DNA from: Sordaria brevicollis
Lineage: Eukaryota > Ascomycota > Sordariomycetes > Sordariales > Sordariaceae
NCBI GenBank assembly: GCA_033439795.1
Contig: JAUTDP010000002.1
Location: 5,022,001-5,086,000, forward strand
Direction of reading: 5' to 3'
Length of the DNA: 64,000 nt
How positions within the stretch are numbered: the first letter of the stretch is position 1; every line of letters starts with the position of its first letter. Under the pieces are notes generated by a model. The model saw only the letters and a program-made list of their open reading frames with translations, was not told the origin of the DNA and did no database searches. Positions 57,282 through 64,000 of the stretch are shown here, piece after piece. Position numbers and translations under genes: made by a program.

Positions 57282-60200
57282 ATGCCTCCTCTAAACACGG
57301 CGACGATTGGCATGGCTGTCACGCCAACAGTCGTCTCCACCCTCTTCAGTCATGTAAGTCGTCAGTTTCTGTTTCTGTATCTGTATTCTTTCATCTCATC
57401 CACAACTCGGAGGAACCGTAATCTTCTTTCATCCACAGATCACTCGCTAACAGACTGACTCCAGTACCTCGACCGCAAAAAGGTCCGCCAAAAACCCACC
57501 GAACGACTCTCCTACGACGAAGGCCTCCACCTAATCCGATCCTTCCTCGACTTCGCCTCCTCCCGTCCTGTCGAAGAGCTGCAAGCCTTCACCGGCCAAT
57601 GGGTCCCCCATCCATCCTGGGTTCGCGTCGACGAGGTCGAAGTCCCCGAAGACAAACTCTCTCGCGCGGCCAACTACCTCCAAGAACAGCTCGGTCCCGA
57701 GGGTATCAAGCGCGTCGGCGGCCGCGAATGGTGGCAATGGCGCAAACCCAAGAGCCCTCTGATGGCTGAGTGGATCGAGATGAAGGCCGATTACGAGGAG
57801 CGCAAGAAAAACGCAGACCCGGGCAATCGTGTCATGTTGTACATTCATGGAGGCGCGTACTTCTTTGGTAGTGTCAATGAGCACCGCTTCATGATTCAGA
57901 GACATGCGCGAAAGCTGAGGGCCAGAGCGTTTGCGCCTAAGTATAGGCTGGCGCCGCAGTTTCCGTTCCCGTGTGGATTGCAGGACTGCTTGGCTGCTTA
58001 TCTGTATTTGTTGACGCAGCAGGAACCAAAGACGATTATTTTGGCGGGTGATTCGGCTGGTGGTGGAATGGTGTTGTCGTTGTTGGTGATTCTGAGAGAT
58101 CAGGGCATTCCATTGCCTGCTGGTGCTGTTCTGATCAGTCCGTGGGTTGATCTTACGCATTCATTCCCCAGTGTTGCGGGAGATTGTCCGTTGGACTACG
58201 TCCCGCCGTCTGGATTCCATCATAGACCATCGAGAGCATGGCCGCCACCTGACGAGGATGAAATGGAGGAACTCAAGAAAATCGCCATTGAGCAAAAGAC
58301 GGGTGATGGGGTGAAGGAGGTCAAGGAGGGAAGTTCCGATTCCAACGCTGGCGTTCCCACCATTGGCGACGTTATCGACAAACCCACACGCTTGTCACTC
58401 ATGATCGATGGCCAACAAATCGACATCAAGGAGCAGATCCAGATGTACACCACCAACGAGATGCTCAACCATCCTCTTGTTAGTCCTGTTATGCAGCCTA
58501 CTTTGGGTGGCCTGCCACCTCTCCTGATTATGACCGGCGGCGCCGAGATTCTACGCGACGAACAGATCTATCTGGCCCACAAGTGCGCCAACCCCGAGCA
58601 ATATCTTCCGCCTGAAGCCGTGATGGACGACCACGCCTGGGCTCAGGTGAAGAAATACCCACCAACTGACGTCCAGCTCCAAGTCTGGGATGACCTGTGC
58701 CATGTGGCTCCTACTTTGAGTTTCACACGTCCAGCAAAGTACCAGTTCCGAGCCATTGCCCAATTCGGTGCCTGGGCGCTTGCCCGTGCTCAGCGGACGG
58801 AGATTGATATTCTCGATGACGATGACATCTCCGTCATTTCCGGAAACGAAGGCGAGGACGAGGTTGAGGATGCCGCCACTCCGCCTGCTGTTGACCCAAC
58901 CCAGCCCAACCTCGACCCAGAACCGAAGCCAAAGAAGGCCAAGAAGCCCAAAAACAAGAGGACCAAGACAGCGGCCGAAAAGGAAAACGAGGCCAACGCA
59001 GTCGGAAAAGCAGGCGACCCCCTCCCTTCATTCCATCACCACATGATCCGCCAGCGCGTCACCACCTCCGGTCTGATCCTTCCCCTCCCTGAACACTCTG
59101 ATCTCCCAGCGTGCTGCATCGACCGCAACCTCATCGGCGTAATCAAGCCCGGCCCCGTACGCAAATGGCTCGCCCACAAGAAGAAATTTGACGCCCGCTT
59201 CGCCTCCACCAAGTCCAAAGTCCACAAGGAGCGCATCAAAGACATGCGCGAAGGCGGCTACGAAGTCTTTCCCTCCGGCGACGTCCCTCCCCCCTCCGCG
59301 CTCGCAGGCCGCAGAAAGATTGGCCACCGCGAGAAGGACCAGAAGAAGGAGAAGAAGAGCTTGGGTCTCAGTCTATGGGGTCTATGGGGTAGTAAGCACG
59401 ACAAGATGACTGTTGAACGCGGAGAAAAGGCCGATCGCGCTACTACCGTGCAGGCAGTGACCGATGGCGGCGAAGGCGCCAGGAGTTACACCGACATCGA
59501 AAAGCAGGACGGAACTGGTGTAGCCGGCAAGACTGCCGCTGGTGTTGACCGTCCTGGACTGGGGACGAGACCGTCGGCTGCTTCTGGGTCTAGGTACAAG
59601 TCCGTTGCCGATCAGGGTCAGACTGGGGAACAGTACGATGAAGAGCACGAGAGGGCGCACATCGATGAGATTCTTGCCTACAGAAAGGGAGAGTTGGAGG
59701 AACAACATCATCAGCCGCCTGAGGTCGGAGCCACGGGCAAGAGACCGATTGTGGATGGCCTGGCAACTCCGTTCAGCCTGGGCAAAAAGGCCGAGACGGC
59801 CAGCATGATTACCCTGCAGAGCGGTAAGAGCCGCCTCACGCAGGGTGGTGGTAACTCGATTCTACAATCCCCACCCGGTACCAGCGCCAGCGCTTGTCAG
59901 TCAAGGGATAACCTCTCTTTGATGCCCGGCGCTGACGAGGAGGCGCACGAGTCTCATTCTGTTGCCGACGGCGTGGTGACCGCTGGTGGTGTCAGCGGCG
60001 GTGGAAGTGGAAGTGGAAGTGCCCTGAAGAATGAGATTTCGGTGGACGGTAGCGAAAAGGAGGAAGAAGAGAAAATCGTCCCCCAGGAAGTCGAGGTCAG
60101 GAATTACGCGAGTCAACCGCTGGATGCGAACAGAGGGATTGGCATGTCGTTGCCTACTCCCTTGACTCCGGGGACGCCGGGCACTTTGGGAAGCAGACCG

Positions 60201-60347
60201 GGACTGGATCGGTTCGTGACGGCGGATGAGTTTTTGAGTGGTAGTAGTGGTGCTCCTACTCCCACTGCTGCTGGTCCTGCGGCCGGTCCGGCGGGCGGTC
60301 CGGCGGGTGGTTCGGGGGGTGGGGAGGTGAAGGTGAATGGTGCCTAA
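57282..60347 (+). CDS. HSL-type alpha/beta hydrolase (esterase/lipase) with long disordered tail
   Basis: Two exons, 57282-57353 and 57465-60347, giving 984 aa; the join reads LFSH/YLDRKKV, with a GCTAAC branch site in the 111-nt intron. The hydrolase domain (about 60-470) has the oxyanion box HGGAYFFGS (His152), then APKYRLAPQFPFP, and the nucleophile elbow GDSAGGG (Ser221), the hormone-sensitive-lipase group pattern. Asp389 (ILRDEQ) and His437 (DLCHVAP) are the best triad partners. A charged insert of about 50 residues separates the two halves. From about 480 to 984 the protein is low-complexity: acidic then Lys-rich, Gly/Ser-rich, ending in Ala/Gly-Pro repeats. A hydrophobic N terminus (about 1-24) may anchor it in membrane. 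Substrate unknown; acylglycerol or steryl ester is plausible. Confidence 0.9.
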
Positions 60348-61338
60348 AGGGTTGGTTGAGCCGAGGTTTGGTGAGTTGGTAGAGGGTTTATTATGGAGGA
60401 GTGTGTTTTTTTTTTCTTTGCTTTGATATCCCCAGGTAGTTGTTGTCGTTTTGATATACCGTCCTTGTTTCTTGTTTATTTCCTTCTTCTTGTTTTCCCC
60501 CTTTGTCTCACGCTGAGAAATAGCGAAATAGTCCCTCGCATTGGGTTCCATATCCATGGGAGTAGACAGCGGAGGAAGTAATTTGGGCGATACCTAGGTA
60601 TGGAAATCAGTTGTTTGTTTGTTTGCTTGGAGACAGTTTTATGATATGATACCACTGTATTAGTAGTAGTAGTAGCTGTTTGTTCAATGAGCTAGTTACG
60701 AGCGATTTTTCCAGGTCTTTCTTCCAAGTAAAGTGGCATCTGCTGCAAAGTGAAGCTATACCATACCTGCTTATAATACGACAACAGAAAAAGATGGGAA
60801 AAGGAGCGATAGTGAAAATACACCAGCATCAAGATGTGTCTTCTAATAACGAGCGTCCAACAATCGGTTGGGACGAAAACCACGACCATCCCCAAAGAGT
60901 GATGAAAGAATTGAGGTTTACTTGACCGTCTCATCAAGGCAAATAAACTGCAAAGTCAAAGTGTTGTGTAAACAGACCTCAATTACCTCTTAACTCCCAA
61001 TCTATATATGAACATGGGAGGCTACCATCTCAAAAGGTATTGCCTCCGTAACTAACATGCATGCAACTTTTACTTTAGCCATGAACCCCTTTTTGTTGCC
61101 CCAAAGAATTGTACGCGGGTATGCGACTTTTCATCCCAGAAGCACGCATTTACCAAAAATAAAGAAAAAAATAGAAGCAGAGGACCAGATCCTAACCAAC
61201 AACCCAGTCCCGAAACATTCGTACCACTCAACCGACAAATGGTAAATGACCACAGAACCCAACCCACCAGTATCATCCGAGCAACCCAAGCGACCCAAAT
61301 CCAAATCCAACCTTCTTACCATAATAAGAGGAGAGGGC
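60348..61338. other. intergenic between convergent genes
   Basis: 3' flanks of the hydrolase and Utp14 genes, about 1 kb. A T run is at about 60408-60416 and a short TAG repeat near 60660-60673. No gene is seen. Confidence 0.5.
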
Positions 61339-64000
61339 TTAAATGATAGGCTTGGACATGGGCGCAATAATGCCCTGCTTGAGAATGACCCTGGGCTTGG
61401 TGGCGTCCTGGAAGGTCTCCTTGGTCGTCCACTCGGGGCCGACGGGGATGCGGAGGGAGCGCTCGTATTGGGCCTGGGACTCGAAGGGGTGGGGGAGTTG
61501 GGTTGCTAGGTATTGGTCGTTCTGTATCACATCACATCTCTCGTTAGCACCACCATTCATACCATCGTTCCCATTTTCGTGGGATAAGGGGAAAGAGAAA
61601 AGGAACAGAAAAAAAAAGACAAACCTTCTTAACCCTCCCCTCCTTAATAATCACCCCCTTCAGCTTGAAATCCCTTCTCTTCTCCTTCTTGACGCCCTCC
61701 ACCTTGGTCACAAACCGGCCCGTATGTCTCTTCTTCTCGCGGTTGGAGATTCCTTCGCCGACCCAGCCGCCCCACCCGGGCAACGTGTTGTCGATCTCCT
61801 TGTCGTCGTCCTCCTTCTCGACTTCGGCCTTTTCGCGGTTGAAGTCGCCTACGACGTCCTCACCGGCGAAGGCGCGCTTGATGAGTTCTTGGTCCCGGAT
61901 GGCGAGGGGGAGGTGGATGGTTTCTTCGTCGTCTGAGGAGGAGTCGTCGACTACGGCGGCGGCGGTCTTGGTGGAGGTGTCTTTGGACTTGGAGGCATCC
62001 TTGGACTTGGGCTTGGGCTTGGAGGCGAGCATGGCCGCGTTGGAAAGATCCAACTCGCCGACGGAGGCCTTGACGGCCTTCTTGCTGCTCTTGCGACCTT
62101 CTTGAGGAGCCTTGGACCAAGCGCCGGCAACGGAGGCAGCGAGGGAGTTGTCCACAACCTGAGTGGCGGCCGCTTGTTGTGGTGTTACTTGGAGGTTGGA
62201 CATGTCGTCTGTGATGTTCTTCTTCTCCTTCTTCTGCTTCTTCTCGGCAGCGGCTTGCTGGCCGGGAAGCGTAAGCTCCTTCTTGCCCATACCGAACTGC
62301 CTGCGGCCAATATCCGTCTCTTCGGGACCGTCCGAGTCGTAGTCGGAATCGAGATCCCGGCGAATCTGCGCAATCATCTCCTCGTTCTCTTTCCTCTTCT
62401 GGGCCTCGCCGCGCTGCATGAACTTCATCTGCATCAGCGCCGACTCGGGCTCGCCGTCCGCGTAGGCGGCAGCGTGCTCGAGCTGTTGTAGCAACCGCTT
62501 CTTGTCATTCTGCTCGTCGCCGGACTCGCCAGAGAAATCGTCAGACCCGCTGTCGTCGGAATCCTCACCCTTCTTGCGTCCCTCAATCCGGCGACGCAAC
62601 TCCTCCTTTTGCCTCGCGGCCTCCGTCAAGCCAGCGCGGAAGTTATCATCCCACACGGCGCGACCGGCCTTCTTGCCGAGCTTGGCCCACTTGCTCTCCC
62701 TGTGACGAGTACCAACACGCTCGAGAGCTCGCCTCCTGTCGAGAGCTTCGCGCTCCTCCTCTGAGTCGATCTCGCCCGCCTCGACCATGGCATCGTGCAT
62801 CTCCTGCTCGTCGTGGAGCAACTCCTTGCGGTGAATGCGGCGGTACGCCTTGGACTTGATCTTCTTGATGCGCTTCTGGCGGGCCTGCTCGCGGGAGAAG
62901 AGCTCACGCTCGCGACGCTTTTGGCGGGTGAGTTCTTGCATCTCGGCAGCGGAAAGACCCTTGCGGGCAGCGATCTCCTCGACGTTATCCTGATCCTCCT
63001 TCTTGGGCTTGTTGGTGGGGCCGAGACCGGACTCCTCCATAATGGCGAGAATGGTCTGCTCGAGTTCGGTACCCGCCGTAGCCTTGGTGACGGGCAGAAG
63101 CTCCTGGCTGTCGAGACCAGCATCCTGGGCATTTTGTGCGAGAGGGAAGACAAGGTGGTCGGCGCGGCGGTTGTGCTTGACGGTGTCGATCCAGCGCTCG
63201 AGCGTCTCGGAGGTCTTTTCGTAGGCAGCGGCGCGGAGAATCTTGTCTTGTTGCCTCTTCGCGAGGGGAATGTCGAGCTTCTTGGATTGACCAGGCTTGG
63301 CGGACTTTTCCTCCTTGTTCATGAGCTTGAGAGACTTCTTCATGTGGGGGTCCTGGACGCCAAAGAGGCCGAGATCTGATAGGCTGAGCTTGTTTGTTGG
63401 TTTTGAGCCTGACTCTTCTTCCTCGTCGTCGCCCGCGAATCCGGAGATCATCTTTTGCAGGTTGTCGAGCTTGGAAGGGTCCTCGATATCGTCGTCGCTG
63501 TCTTCGCTTTCGCTTGATTCGCTGTCCGCATCGTCGTCGGATCCTGACCCCTCTTCGCCCTGCTCCTCCTCCTCGTCGCTCTCCTCGAACTGATCCAGTG
63601 CTGTGGCAAGGTCGATAGCGTCGGAACCGAGCGACTCCATATCATCGTCCTCATCTCCCTCCTCCTCTTCCTCGTCGCTGTCGTCTCCACCCTTCTTCGC
63701 CTTCTTGCCCTTCTTTGCGCTGCTCCCGCTGAACGCATATCCATCAAACTTTTCCTCGTCACTCTCGCCAAAGGCCTCATCGGAGTCGAGTTCCGAGTCC
63801 TCGTCATCAGCGCCTACACCAACGTGCCACTCCTCGCCATCGCTCTCCTCAGCACCGTCAGAGAAACCCTCGAAGTCGTCGCTGTTCTTGGCTTTCTTCT
63901 GTGGCCTGGCCTCCTCGAAATCATCCTCGTCTTCGTCTTCGTCGTCCTCATCGTCGTCGTCTCGTGATCTCTTTTGCGGGCGCTCTTCGGGCTCGTCGAG
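61339..64000 (-). CDS. utp14: Utp14, U3 snoRNP/SSU processome protein (5' part outside window)
   Basis: Two visible exons, from the window edge (64000, frame open, start codon not reached) to 61625, and 61521-61339; 852 residues are seen. The 103-nt intron has a GTTTGT donor and the join reads GRVKK/NDQYLATQLPHPFES. The N-terminal visible part is strongly acidic with Asp/Glu blocks, then come Utp14 signatures: LDIPLAKRQQDKILRAAAYEKT, WIDTVKHNR, KIKSKAYRRIHRKE, HRESKWAKLGKKAGRAVWD, and LPGWGGWVGEGI. The last exon ends ERSLRIPVGPEWTTKETFQD and IAPMSKPII. Utp14 activates the helicase Dhr1 and is needed for 18S rRNA maturation in the nucleolus. An internal Met at 63640 is not the start, because the same frame and acidic composition continue to the window edge. 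Confidence 0.95.

Noticed and set aside
59901..60557. 218-codon minus-strand frame
   Set aside because: Antisense of the low-complexity tail of the alpha/beta hydrolase.

Overview
This window is nuclear DNA of a filamentous ascomycete. It is most likely Neurospora or a close relative in the Sordariaceae. The evidence is short introns (about 55-200 nt) with GTRNGT-type donors and CTAAC branch sites, simple-sequence tracts in leaders and coding tails, and one 1.2-kb AT-rich block that looks mutated by RIP (repeat-induced point mutation) in an otherwise GC-balanced sequence. The encoded proteins are typical of Sordariomycetes. Species was inferred from memory of protein families, not from a search.

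Layout, left to right (ATG to stop): a HeLo-domain/pseudokinase gene (-, 540-2996); a 3-kb gene-free stretch; the CCR4-NOT subunit Rcd1/CNOT9 (-, 6034-7338); the DEAD-box helicase Dbp9 (-, 8628-10869); an SR-type splicing factor with a 6-nt microexon (-, 11958-13788); a Kha1-type K+/H+ antiporter (-, 16302-19135); a RIP-degraded foldback element (20516-21742); a tRNA-shaped Pol III gene with an 89-nt insertion (-, 22691-22852); a J-domain protein (-, 23276-24462) divergent from a DRAP deaminase of riboflavin synthesis (+, 24760-25266); L-galactonate dehydratase (-, 25339-26886); an unknown Ser/Pro-rich protein (+, 29350-30834); Rad10/ERCC1 (+, 31582-32772); a secreted GH47 mannosidase (+, 35062-37153) converging on a single-pass membrane protein (-, 37323-38704); a GPI-type aspartic protease (-, 39577-41238); a YANK/STK32 kinase (-, 44431-46669); a 7.8-kb gene-free stretch; a small mitochondrial-type protein (+, 54507-55031); a RING-H2 protein (-, 55524-56197); an alpha/beta hydrolase with a very long tail (+, 57282-60347); and the 3' part of Utp14 (-, from 61339, running off the right edge).

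Most genes are housekeeping. They cover ribosome biogenesis (Dbp9, Utp14), mRNA decay and splicing (Rcd1, SR protein), DNA repair (Rad10), ion homeostasis (Kha1), riboflavin synthesis and pectin-sugar catabolism (Lgd1). A surface group lies at 35-41 kb: GH47, membrane protein and yapsin-like protease. I see no metabolic gene cluster, CRISPR array or prokaryotic feature. The most interesting items are the MLKL-like HeLo-pseudokinase protein, the foldback element built from 11-bp inverted minisatellites, the interrupted tRNA-like gene without U33, and the microexon in the SR gene. All exon boundaries were derived by hand from splice signals and protein-family continuity, and each complete model keeps an open frame.
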